From: Diplodia intermedia
Lineage: Eukaryota > Ascomycota > Dothideomycetes > Botryosphaeriales > Botryosphaeriaceae
DNA: 64,000 nt
Assembly (NCBI GenBank): GCA_021495925.1
Contig: JAKEKT010000090.1
Location: forward strand, 92,557 to 156,556
Reading direction: 5' to 3'
Shown: positions 44,817 through 54,532 of the stretch, piece by piece
How the letters are laid out: each line of letters opens with the position of its first letter
How positions within the stretch are numbered: position 1 is the first letter of the stretch
Program-made: the position numbers and the translations under genes
Notes under the pieces: generated by a model
Databases searched by the model: none
What the model was told of the DNA's origin: nothing
The model's input: the letters and a program-made list of their open reading frames with translations, nothing else

Positions 44817-45840
44817 TAACGATAAAATTAACTATTCTAATATAGCTAAGAAGGCCTTCGAGAGCCCTAGCTTCGCTCTATCTTCGCTCGATACTTCTTA
44901 ATCTTATACGTCGATATCTTATTATATAGCTTTCTTTAACACGCCTTCTTATTTTTATTTATATACGTCTTCTTATTCTTCTTCTTATTCTTACCCGTAC
45001 ACTTCGATAACGGCGCTACGTAATATAAATATTACTAGTAGTAGCGCTCGCACTCTAACTAAGTTATAAGTTAAAGCTTATCTTATCTCTATTACTTAAA
45101 CTAATAAGATAAAATAGTCTTACTTTATTTAATAATCTTTTTAAAATATCTTCGCGCGACTTAACGCCCTTCGCTCGCCGTATTATATAGCGCCCCGCTT
45201 AGTAGTAGTAGTAACCGTCGACGTCTAATAATATTCTTCGTTAATCTATAACTTATAATAGCCGTAACTTTTAGTACTACTTAAAGATAGAGTAGAATAC
45301 GCGTTTAACGTCTAGTAAGAAGAGCGATAAGAATTACTTATAAACTTACGCGTAAGCCGATCTTATTATAGAGACTAAAAAGAGTATTAATTAAGTTTCT
45401 ATCTATATATTATACTAGACCGCCGGCGTAAAATATAAGGTTTTCGCTTCTAGTTAAAACCCCTTATCTTTAGCGTTTTACGCTCGCTATCGCGTAAAGT
45501 ATACTATCTATAAGGTATTTAAATAAGTAGACGATAGAGATTAGTAGTCTTCGATTTCTAGAACTAAGTTTAATGCTCTAGCTCGAACGATTAAGAAGTA
45601 AAGATAGCTTATTAATACTTAAACTACTTATATTAAGACGTTAACGTAGAACTATATTTAGCTTTACTAGTTATAGAAGAAGTTCTTAGAGAGATATTAG
45701 ATTAGTCGACTTTTATTAGTATTTAGAAAAAGGGCTAGGATTTTACTTATTTTAATATCTAAAATTTATAATATTCTTCTTTAAAAGTAGTAAACGTAAT
45801 AGTAAGAAACGTATAGAGTATATATTATTTTACGTACGTT
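44817..45840 (+). pseudogene. Stop-riddled reading frame B of the outer element
   Basis: A second plus-strand frame of about 340 codons, closed only by TAA/TAG. It starts with a Ser/Tyr-rich part (FESPSFALSSLDTS), passes through LNALRSPYYIAPRLVVVVTVDV and ends with a charged, Val/Leu-rich helix-like part (VELYLALLVIEEVLRETLDQ). It sits just inside the right inverted end. Family unknown. The frame was read by eye and is less certain than frame A. Confidence 0.4.
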
Positions 45841-45944
45841 AAATAACGTGTAGTAAATATATTATTTTTTAGCTCGCTAGCGATTACGCACGTCGATAAC
45901 GAAATAACGTATTATCTATACGTTACACTACGTATTTTACCAAA

Positions 45945-45961
45945 TTACATGTTATAACGTG
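45945..45961 (-). repeat. Right terminal inverted repeat
   Basis: Reverse complement CACGTTATAACATGTAA, 16/17 identical to 29324-29340. Normal GC-rich sequence resumes immediately to the right. Confidence 0.55.
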
Positions 45962-46158
45962 TACTTGTCGCCTGTAGTGTTGACCGTCGCCATGACGTCT
46001 TTGACAACCAGCTAGTACACCTAGCCAAACGGTTATCACCATCCATGATAAACCACCAAATGTCGCGCGTCACCACCATGAGCTCTGCATGACATAACCT
46101 TGCTTTCATCCCCATCCCCTGCACCCCGGTGAAGATGGCATTAGAAAAAGGCACCCTT

Positions 46159-46188
46159 ATCCCCTCCCCTCCCCTCCCCTCCCCTCCA
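46159..46188 (+). repeat. CCCCT pentanucleotide microsatellite
   Basis: About five tandem CCCCT units between the first in-frame ATGs (46129, 46135) and the ATG at 46222 of the NADH dehydrogenase gene. If translated they give a Pro/Ser/Leu run, and a change in unit number would shift the frame of the longer N-terminus only. Confidence 0.7.
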
Positions 46189-46221
46189 CCCCAACCCAAC
46201 CCATCCGCCTCCCCCACAACC

Positions 46222-47544
46222 ATGTCCGCCGCCCCAAAACAAACCCTCGCCATCATCGGCACCGGCTGGGCCGGCTTCACCCTGAGCCAAAAAGCCTTAC
46301 TATCGCGGTACGCCGTGACCGTCATCTCGCCCATCCGCACGGTGCAATACACGCCGCTGCTCGCCTCCGCCGCGAGCGGGCTGTTCGACTTCCGCCTCGC
46401 CGAGGAGCCGGTGCGGCGGCGCACGCGGCCCGCCGTGCGCTACCACAAGGCGCGCGCCACGTCCATCGACCTCGCCAACCGCGTCGTGCGGTGCCGGCCC
46501 GACGTGCGCCTGGGCGACGGCGACCCGAACGTACAACAGCAGCACGACAGCGCCGACGACGGAGACTTCGACGTCCGCTACGACAAGCTCTGCATCGCGC
46601 CCGGCTGCGCCAACCAGGACTTCGGCACGCCGGGCGCGCGGCGGCACGCGCTGTTCCTGCGGACCACCAACGACGCGCGCGTCGTGCAGCAGCGGCTGCT
46701 GGAGATGCTGGACGCGGCGAGCCTGCCGGGGGTGGGGGAAGAGAGGCGCGCCGGCCTCTTGCACGTCCGCATCGTCGGCGGCGGCGCCGTGGGCATCGAG
46801 GCCGCGGCGGAGCTGTGGGACTGCTGGCACGAGGGCCTGCGGCACGTGTACCAGCACCTGGACGGCGACGGCGCGGGCGGGGGGCTGCGCATCACGATCC
46901 ACGACGTCGCCCCGCAGATCCTCGGGTCGTTCGATGCGAGCTTGAGCGAGTACGCGACGCGGAGCTTGGAGGGGAAGCGGGTCGAGATCAAGACGGGGAG
47001 TCACATCGAGAGGGTCGAGAGCGACCATATCGTCACGAAGGAGGATGGGAAGTTGCCGTTTGGCATGCTGCTGTGGGCGACGGGCAACAAGGCGAGCGAG
47101 CTGGTGGATGGCCTGGAGGGTGTGAAGAAGTCGGGGAAGGGCTTGCCCAGGATACTGACGGACAAGTACCTCAGGGTGCTGAGGGAGGACGGGGAGCCGG
47201 TTGAGGATGTGTATGCGCTGGGCGATGCGGCGGATATCGAGGGCGAGACGCTGCCGACGCTGGCCGAGGTCGCGTTGCAGAAGGGCGAGTACTTGGTGGA
47301 TGCGTTGAATAAAGGGGATGGACGCCCGCAGGAGCCGTTCCGCTATAAGCAGAGGGCGTTGCTGGCGTACCTCGGTAGGCACGACGGAGTCATTGGCGGA
47401 AGAGAGGAGTGGACAGGTGTCAGCGCGTGGCTGGCTTGGAGATCGGGCAGCCTTGCGTGGACCCGCAGCTGGAGGCGGAGGCTCATGATTTCTATAAGCT
47501 GGCTGTTTGTGTGGTTTGGTGGGAGGGATATCGCGAGGAGGTGA
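46222..47544 (+). CDS. Type II (alternative) NADH dehydrogenase / AIF-like FAD oxidoreductase
   Basis: Single exon, 440 aa from ATG 46222 (MSAAPKQTLAIIGTGWAGFT); upstream ATGs at 46129 or 46135 would add about 30 residues. First dinucleotide fold at the N-terminus with GTGWAGF, second near residue 190 with IVGGGAVGIEAAAEL, then VYALGDAAD and LPTLAEVALQKGEYL, the FAD/quinone region of NDH-2 enzymes. The C-terminus WLAWRSGSLAWTRSWRRRLMISISW...GGRDIARR is the membrane-binding helix typical of fungal NDH-2. These enzymes oxidise NAD(P)H and reduce ubiquinone without pumping protons, at the mitochondrial inner membrane. I see no clear presequence with the short start. Closer relatives include AIF/AMID-like proteins. 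The gene sits only 260 bp from the RIP block but is intact. Confidence 0.88.
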   Translation: MSAAPKQTLAIIGTGWAGFTLSQKALLSRYAVTVISPIRTVQYTPLLASAASGLFDFRLAEEPVRRRTRPAVRYHKARATSIDLANRVVRCRPDVRLGDGDPNVQQQHDSADDGDFDVRYDKLCIAPGCANQDFGTPGARRHALFLRTTNDARVVQQRLLEMLDAASLPGVGEERRAGLLHVRIVGGGAVGIEAAAELWDCWHEGLRHVYQHLDGDGAGGGLRITIHDVAPQILGSFDASLSEYATRSLEGKRVEIKTGSHIERVESDHIVTKEDGKLPFGMLLWATGNKASELVDGLEGVKKSGKGLPRILTDKYLRVLREDGEPVEDVYALGDAADIEGETLPTLAEVALQKGEYLVDALNKGDGRPQEPFRYKQRALLAYLGRHDGVIGGREEWTGVSAWLAWRSGSLAWTRSWRRRLMISISWLFVWFGGRDIARR

Positions 47545-47961
47545 AGTTGGGTGTTTTCGATATCCTGCAGTTCAGGTCATCTCAAGTTTTATCAATTGTA
47601 AAACGGTTAGTTCATGGACCGGAATACTCGCAGTTACGCCCAGGAGGGGTGGCAATATCAGTGATTGAGTCGGAAATCGATCAGGACACAACCTGGTATT
47701 CTTTGAGCGGGAAAGAACTACAAACGGCGGTTGTTTGACATACCATTGCTTGACGTCAGGAGTCGAAGTCCACGGGGTGATGGCGCCTAACGAGAAAGAG
47801 CTAGAAAGGGTCAATTTTTTCGGCAACCCCAGCCTGCTCCTTGGAAAAAATGTTCCTTGCACGGGTTGTTCTCATTCTTTCTTAGTACGAATTGATTGTC
47901 TCATCTCCCACGGGTGTTATACGCAATAAACCGATTCCTCTCTCCAACGCCATGCCTGCAG
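47545..47961. other. Convergent intergenic region
   Basis: 3' regions of the NADH dehydrogenase and AIM24 genes, which converge. Nothing else supported. Confidence 0.6.
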
Positions 47962-49328
47962 TTATGCACTCTTGCTCTCCGACTGTTCACCGACCTTAAA
48001 CTTTCCATCCGGACCCGCCTGAGCGAACGTCACTTTCTCTTTCGGTGCTTCCGCCTCTTCAGCAGCCGCAGTAGTCGAACCGTGGCCGCTTTCTTTCCGC
48101 ATATCCAGGGAAACAGCCTCTTGTACTGCTCCTGCCGGGACATCCGCAATCTCGTTCACGTCACGGGTCGTAAGGGAATCGGTCAAACGGCCGGCTCGTG
48201 ATTGGATAAGAATGGTGGAGGGACCACGGAACTGGAGGAACAACTATAACCCGGAGTGTTAGCTATCCATGCATTATCAGCAAAGGTAGGACGCGACATA
48301 CCCTGTCGCCCCATATCGTTCTTCTTGTCCACGTGCGAAGCGTGAAGAGGAACTGGGCCAAGGTCTTGAATGCCTGCGTTTTCCGCATGTCGTCGAAGAA
48401 TTTCGTGTTCGGGAAGAGACCAGTCAGGCTAGGGACCTGGAAGCGGAGAGAGGTCGACTTGAAGCGATAGGGAAGCGGCGGGTTCGCGGTCATGGTATAT
48501 GCGAGGACATTGCTTGATCCTGTCAGAAAGTAGTTGGGCAAGACGACGAATGCTTGACCTACCTCGGGTGCACAACGTATTCCTCGCCAGCCTTGAGATG
48601 AACCTGGTAGATCTGACCCTTGCCGACCAGAGCCAGCAGACCTCTGCCGGTAACGTGAGAGTTACCCCAGTGCGCCAAGCTCTTTGCCAATTAGCACTCG
48701 TTCCCCAAATCCACGTCCCGGCGCAACCTACCATCTGTGTGTTCACGCGGGGCCTGACGGACAGCCCGTGGCCAGTCCATGCCAGCAAAGCCTGCCTCTG
48801 AGCAACCAGCCAGTCAAGGCGACCATCCAGGTGTACGACAGCGAAACTCGTCACAGGCGACTTGGAAGAGACCAAGGCGGTGATGGGGCTCGTCGAGGAG
48901 AATTTCTGGTAGAGGAACGGAATGCCCAGCGGGGCGCGGCGGAAGGGCTCGAGGATGGAGAGGCTGGACACGGCATTTTCGACCTTGCCATTGACGGCGA
49001 CGAGGGTGCCGCGGCGCGTGTACAGGTTTTGCGAGGCGGACAGCGAAACGGACAGCAGCGAGTAGGGCGAGCCAATGACCTCGAAGCGGGCGTCTATTGG
49101 CCAATTAACACGTTACCCGAGCCATTGAGCGGGCGGACAGGGCGCGGTACCCGGAGTGGAGCTGGCGGCGGCGGAGGAGACGTCCTGGTCGAAGCTGGGC
49201 GTGGACGACGACGGCGCCTCGCTGATGTGGATGGCCCGGCGGCGGACCAGCGGAGTCGCGACGCGGGCGCGACACGAGCGGCAGACGGCGCGGGAGCCCC
49301 AGCTGGAGCTCGCGGAGAGGGCGCGCAT
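47962..49328 (-). CDS. AIM24: Altered inheritance of mitochondria protein 24
   Basis: Five exons on the minus strand: 49328-49151, 49093-48732, 48681-48563, 48512-48302 and 48243-47962, joining to 383 aa. Introns are 50-58 nt. The acceptor at 48513 was chosen because it restores [10 protein letters not shown]. An Arg/Ser-rich presequence ([20 protein letters not shown]) points to mitochondria. Then come [87 protein letters not shown] and [20 protein letters not shown], all hallmarks of the fungal AIM24 beta-sandwich family. In yeast Aim24 supports inner-membrane architecture and MICOS stability. It is divergent from ATM1 across 254 bp. Confidence 0.92.
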
Positions 49329-49582
49329 GGTTTTGTCGGTCGGGGGGCGTGGGCGGGTGCGATGATGCAGCTGGTCGCGCGAGCTTTGATGCCGGGCTTG
49401 TGCTCGCCAAGCACCGCACGCCTGCGCGGCCCGCCGTTGCGTGCTGCGCCAGCACCTTGACGTCCCGCCCCGCGTCTTTAAACCGCCCACTCCTCCGTCT
49501 CCCTCCTCCTCTCCCTCACGTCAATTGCGCACCCAGGCATGGCGCCGATGCGCCACTAAGAGTCAGCAACTGCGACGACACC
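49329..49582. promoter_or_regulatory. Bidirectional promoter of AIM24 and ATM1
   Basis: Only 254 bp separate the two start codons, so both mitochondrial genes must share this control region. It is C/T-rich on the ATM1 side and no TATA box is evident. Confidence 0.6.
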
Positions 49583-52009
49583 ATGCTAACCCGACAGCTC
49601 CTGCGGAGCTCCTGCTCTGCTCCGCGCTGCCGTTCCTTTCATGCGCCGCACACGAGCACCCCGCAGCGCTGTCCTCCGACACTTCGCCTTCGCTCCATCT
49701 CGCCCGTCTCGCCATTCGTGCGCGTCTTCGCAACTTCCCCGCGCCATCGCAAAGATGATCCCAGGATAAACACGCCTGAAGTAAATGGCGCGAAGAAGGT
49801 CGAAGGCGCGCAGACGGTTCTGAAGCCCGAGGCAGCACAGAAGGCCCCGCCGGCGGCGCCAGGCTCCGGTGTCAAGAATGACCCGCTACTGGCAGAACAG
49901 ACGACGTCGAACAAGGAGCAACGCAAGGCTGATTGGGCTATCATGAAGGAGATGTCGCGCTACTTGTGGCCGAAGGTAGGCTGGCTGATGTCGGGTGGGT
50001 GGCGGCGCGTTAACATGGTAGAAGGACAATCTCGGAACAAGGCTGCGGGTCGGCCTCTCGGTAGCTCTGCTCGTCGGTGCAAAGGTGATATACTGTCTCG
50101 CCCTTTCTATGCTTTCTTTGCTCATAGGTACTCTCAGGTCTTGAACGTGCAAGTGCCTTTCTATTTCAAGAGCATTGTAGATGCCATGAACATTGATTTT
50201 GCTACCCTTGGAGGCACCGCCACCACCGTTGCCGGCTCCATGATCATTGCGTGTAAGCACATTGGCCTGTCCAGCGGTGCACATGCTAAAGAGCTCCCCA
50301 GATGGCGTTACTCGCATGGGGGCCACGGTTTTCCAAGAACTCCGCAACGCCATCTTCGCCAGTGTTGCCCAGAAGGCTATTCGTCGAGTCGCCTGCAGTG
50401 TGTACGAGCACCTCTTGCGGCTTGACCTGAACTTCCACCTTTCTCGCCAGACCGGAGGCTTGACCAGGGCAATTGACCGCGGTACCAAGGGCATCAGCTT
50501 CCTCCTTACCTCCATGGTCTTCTCCATCCTGCCCACCGCTCTCGAAATCTCCATGGTCTGCGGTATTCTTGTAGGTCATGGTCAGCAAACCTCTGGCGTC
50601 AAACCTCTAATACATGTCAGACCTACCAATACGGTGCCAAGTTTGCTGCCATCACCGCCGCCACCATGGCTGCCTATTCCGCATTCACCATTTCCACCAC
50701 CGCCTGGAGAACGAAGTTCCGGAAGCAGGCCAACGCTGCTGACAATAGGGCCGCTACTGTTGCAGTCGACTCGCTGATCAACTACGAGGCTGTAAAGGTA
50801 GTGTAGCTGCTCTCCCTCTCATCCCCAGTCTAACGTTCGCAGTACTTCAACAACGAGAAATTCGAAGTCAATCGATACGACAAGGCCCTCAAGTCCTACG
50901 AGCAAGCCTCCATCAAGGTCGCCACCTCGCTCGCCTTCCTCAACTCTGGCCAGAACATGATCTTCTCGTCCGCCCTCACTGCCATAATGTACCTCGCCGC
51001 CGACGGCGTTGCGACGGGCCACCTTACGGTCGGCGACCTGGTCATGGTCAACCAACTCGTCTTCCAGCTGTCGGTCCCGCTCAACTTCCTCGGCTCCGTC
51101 TACCGCGAGCTGCGCCAATCGCTGCTCGACATGGAGACGCTCTTCAACCTCCAAAAAGTCAACGTGGCCGTCAAAGACGCGCCCAACGCCCAGCCCCTCG
51201 CCCTCGCCAGCCCGGGCTGCGGCGGCACGATCCGGTTCGAAAACGTCACCTTCGGCTACCGTCCCGACCGGCCCATCCTCAAAGACCTCAACCTCACCAT
51301 CCCGGCGGGCAAGAAGGTGTCGATCGTGGGGCCGTCGGGCTGCGGCAAGTCGACGATCCTCCGGCTGCTCTTCCGGTCGTACGACGTGCAGGCGGGGCGC
51401 ATCACGGTCGACGGGCAGGACCTGCGCGACGTCCAGCTCGACTCGCTGCGGCGGGCCATCGGCGTCGTGCCGCAGGACACGCCGCTGTTCAACGCCAGCA
51501 TCATGCACAACATCCGCTACGGCAACGTCGACGCCCCCGACGCCCTCGTCCGCGCCGCCGCCCGCCGCGCCAAGCTCGACGAGGTCATCGCAAAGTTCCC
51601 CGACGGCTACGAGACCACCGTCGGCGAGCGCGGCATGATGATCTCCGGCGGCGAGAAGCAGCGCCTCGCCGTCAGCAGGCTGATCCTGAAGGACCCGCCG
51701 CTGCTGTTCTTCGACGAGGCGACGAGTGCGCTGGATACGCATACCGAGCAGGCGCTGCTGCAGAACATCAACAGCGTCATCAGGGAGAAGAAGCGGACGA
51801 GCGTGTTTGTGGCCCATCGGTTGCGGACCATCTACGATAGCGACTTGATCATCGTGTTGAGGGATGGGAGGGTCGTCGAGCAGGGGACGCATGAGAAGTT
51901 GGTGGACACCGGCGGCTTGTACAGCGAGTTGTGGAGTGCGCAGGAAACGCTGTTCGTGGATGGCGCCGAGGAGAACAAGGAGGGCGAGGAGAAGAAGGAC
52001 AAGAAGTGA
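49583..52009 (+). CDS. ATM1: Mitochondrial iron-sulfur cluster ABC transporter Atm1
   Basis: Six exons: 49583-49975, 50025-50084, 50138-50252, 50302-50570, 50621-50797 and 50843-52009, joining in frame to 726 aa, the usual size. An Arg/Ser-rich presequence ([20 protein letters not shown]) is followed by the transmembrane domain with [40 protein letters not shown] and [15 protein letters not shown]. The nucleotide-binding domain has Walker [10 protein letters not shown] (about residue 501), signature SGGEKQR (about 603), Walker [13 protein letters not shown] and the H-loop VAHRL. This half-transporter dimerises in the inner membrane and exports a glutathione-linked sulfur/iron-sulfur compound needed for cytosolic Fe-S assembly and iron sensing. 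Intact and highly conserved. Confidence 0.95.
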
Positions 52010-52443
52010 AGATGGCAGAAGGAGACGAAGGGGTATTGAGGTTTCGACTCGCTTGTGTGCTCAAGTCTCGTACGGAGATTACAACTTGCAGGGAACAACA
52101 GGGATATACAGCTGAACATGGTGCTAAGTAGGCACATAGTGAATTGCAAAACATTTGACCCTTCCTTGGATAGTTAGTTCTTGTCTCTCCCCACGTTGGG
52201 CGTTGAAGCAAACAAACATTGGTTGGTTCGATTAGTTCCTCTGCAATTCGCTGTCGAGACTTGTTCTTCAGCTACGGCCCAGCTTCCAGACCGCTAACAT
52301 CCTTGATAAAGCAGCCCAAAGAAGAACAAGGTAGACCCTCCAACCGCCAGCCCGCCGTTACCCCCCATCTCACTCACGCAAGTGCCAGTCCCCCACGACC
52401 TCACGCACCGATATCGCATCCCTCATCCATCTCCTGCGTCAAG
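52010..52443. other. Convergent intergenic region
   Basis: 3' UTRs of ATM1 and the minus-strand F-box-like gene. No additional feature seen. Confidence 0.6.
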
Positions 52444-53451
52444 TCAGTCGCCACGCATCCGCCTCAACAACAGCCCGCGCAGCACATGCGTGCGCTCCGC
52501 AGCCTCGTACGCATCATAATCAAAGACCGGCGAGTTCCTCGGCATCTCGAAACCACCGTTCGGACCGCCCATCTTGACGTCCACCAGCTCCAGCGCCGCC
52601 GCCTCCCGTCCGCCCTTGCGCCCGACCACGGTCTCCAGCCAGCGGTGCGCGTGCATCCACACCTCGTCGGCGACGCGCTCCGCGTCGTACGCGTCGCCGC
52701 GGCTTAGATGCAGGTGCACACGCTCGAGCGCGACGGCGTGCCTGAGCGCGGCGAAGGCGCGCGGCCAGAAGCGGGCGCGGTCGGCGGAGGGCCCGTGGTA
52801 GGTGTCGTAACCGTCGTCGTCGTCACGGCGGCGGGGTGGTGGGAGTGCGACGCCGTTCCACTGCACGATCACCGCGTTCCTCTCGCGCAGCTCGAGGCCC
52901 AATGTGATCTCCTTGACCCAGCCCCGCGCCGTCGGCGACAGTCGGCAGATGTAGACGGTGAAGGCGACGGGCTGCGCGAAGTGCAGGTGGTTGCCGTGGA
53001 GGACGGGCCCGGCTTCGGCGTAGGTGGTCTTGTTGAGGAGGAGGAGGGCGGGCGCCAGGCCGAGCGTGTTATACGTCGGCGCGCTGGGGAAGGTCAGGTG
53101 CCGGTTGCAAGCGGGCACGTCGCCCAGGAACTTGGTGCCGCGGCGGAGCAGGTGGCCGGGACGGGAGGGGGGTTCAGGCGGTCGCTGGTGTTGGAGGCGG
53201 AGTGAGTCGCTGCCGGAGATCTTGACGGCTTCGATGGCGATGGGGGCGGTTGTCGTTAGGGTCAGCTCGTAGATCTTGTTGCGGAGCTCGGCGGGGAGGT
53301 CCGCGAAGCGGAAGATGTTGCGGTTGCGGTTGCGGTTGTTGTTGTTCTTGTCGCCGCTCGCGGTGTTTGCTTCGGTGGGGTTGGGCATGGTGGCCGGCTG
53401 GTCGCCGATGGAGGTGGGGTGGTCGCCAATCGCGGTGGGTTGAGCTGCCAT
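52444..53451 (-). CDS. F-box-like 'LPAELRNKIY' protein (DUF7730 type)
   Basis: Intronless, 335 aa from ATG 53451. After a low-complexity N-terminus with Asn/Arg repeats (encoded by 'aaccgc' repeats) comes FRFADLPAELRNKIYELTL, the F-box-like start of a large ascomycete family of small proteins. LALLLLNKTTYAEAGPVLHGN-type sequence follows (here APALLLLNKTTYAEA), then FTVYICRLSP and VERVHLHL-like strands. Such proteins are thought to act in ubiquitin ligase recruitment or remain uncharacterised. A relative of the same type lies at 56,477-57,400. There is an acidic DDDDG run near residue 215. Function inferred from family only. Confidence 0.82.
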   Translation of the reverse strand: MAAQPTAIGDHPTSIGDQPATMPNPTEANTASGDKNNNNRNRNRNIFRFADLPAELRNKIYELTLTTTAPIAIEAVKISGSDSLRLQHQRPPEPPSRPGHLLRRGTKFLGDVPACNRHLTFPSAPTYNTLGLAPALLLLNKTTYAEAGPVLHGNHLHFAQPVAFTVYICRLSPTARGWVKEITLGLELRERNAVIVQWNGVALPPPRRRDDDDGYDTYHGPSADRARFWPRAFAALRHAVALERVHLHLSRGDAYDAERVADEVWMHAHRWLETVVGRKGGREAAALELVDVKMGGPNGGFEMPRNSPVFDYDAYEAAERTHVLRGLLLRRMRGD

Positions 53452-54532
53452 GGCCGCGGTGTGGAGGTGGGAAGGCTTGGGTGGAAGAAGGAAGAAGACG
53501 ATGAGCGGATGGAAACTTATACCCCGTCGGTCGCGCTAGTACGGACATGGTGGTTGGTTGCCGGAGAGATGGCTTTACACACCACCCAGGACGGTGTAAC
53601 TCTTCCGCGGTTAACTTGTGATGCAGAAGTGTGGTGATAACTCTCTAGTCTCACTGGACCACCCAGTCTTTCGTGACTGACGTCATAGCGAGTGACAAAG
53701 GAAATCTCTCGCTCGTATCTCTCTTATACACATACTAAATTATTATTTTTATATGGGTAGTTGAGTCCAGACATCAATTCAAGTTGTATATACGCACATT
53801 TGCGTCAAGATCTTATATTTAACTACCCATCTCAAGTAAAAAAGATCTAAGACAGACAAGAGATCCTCTTTCAGTAAAGCGTGCGGGGCCGGGACATCCA
53901 ACCAAGTACGGTCGACCAATTTGCTTATTAATAGTATTTCCATAGCAGTATATATACTTGCCTCCTTTCTCCTTCTCCACCGCTTCCAGCCAGACGTAGG
54001 CATCCAGGAGGAGACAATGCACCGTTGCTTTGGAGAATCAATCATATATAATAATTGCACCGCACCAGCTGAACGCTCTTGGAGTTCTAAAGAGTAGCAA
54101 GTCCGTACAAAGTCCACTTGTGGTACTTCGCGGCGGCGAGCGGGATTGCAAACTTGCGTCCGATGGGTGTTTTCCTGTATGGCCAATTGATGCATGAGTC
54201 TGTCACATATTCTGGAGAACATCCATCTTCGAAGTTCGCTTCAAGTCCGCACAACTGTTTGATTTTCTCGTCTTTATTACACACAGGAAAACCCTGCATG
54301 GGATAGGTACGTAATAAAACTTATACTTACGTCCGGAACTTGTGTTGAACTATCTAGTCCATGTGAAGTTTTTCTATGAGGCAGATGCGGGTGGGCAATT
54401 TATTTTGTCACCCGCTATCCCGACTACCCGTTTCGGTTAGTGCGTCACTAGCGCCCAAGGTCCCGACTACTACCAGGCGCGCTCTTCCTCCACACCCTCA
54501 ACCTCGCCACCCGACTCGCCCGCGACGCCAGA
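53452..54532. other. AT-richer intergenic region with one Cys-containing ORF
   Basis: Mostly unassignable. A minus-strand ORF at 54,087-54,299 (about 70 codons) carries five cysteines (QGFPVCNKDEKIKQLC, then DGCSPEYVTDSC) and no signal peptide in view. It may be an exon or remnant of a small secreted protein gene, but start and splice sites are not evident. Confidence 0.35.

Larger units (their letters stand above)
29324..45961. mobile_element. Nested, RIP-mutated mobile-element block
   Basis: AT-rich block with sharp edges. CpA and TpG dinucleotides are nearly missing throughout, while CpG, TpA and ApA/TpT remain, the outcome of saturating C-to-T change at CpA on both strands. As ATG and the near-cognate starts all contain TG, the block holds no ORF of 60 codons. 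The outer ends form an inverted repeat: 29324-29340 reads CACGTTATAACGTGTAA and the reverse complement of 45945-45961 reads CACGTTATAACATGTAA. Further in, both ends carry repeats with the core TACTACACGTTATTT in opposite orientation (29,385-29,475; 45,840-45,915). A Gypsy element (32,579-41,107) is inserted inside. Removing it leaves an outer element of about 8.1 kb that I cannot assign. Confidence 0.75.

Noticed and set aside
29341..45944. Centromere or AT-rich isochore without elements
   Set aside because: LTRs, target duplication and pol motifs show that transposable elements fill at least half of it; a centromeric role cannot be tested from sequence.
46300..47382. 360-codon minus-strand ORF across the NADH dehydrogenase gene
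   Set aside because: It is antisense to a clearly recognised enzyme with both dinucleotide folds; high GC makes such shadows common.
50819..51892. 357-codon minus-strand ORF across ATM1
   Set aside because: Antisense shadow of the ATP-binding domain; no family features.
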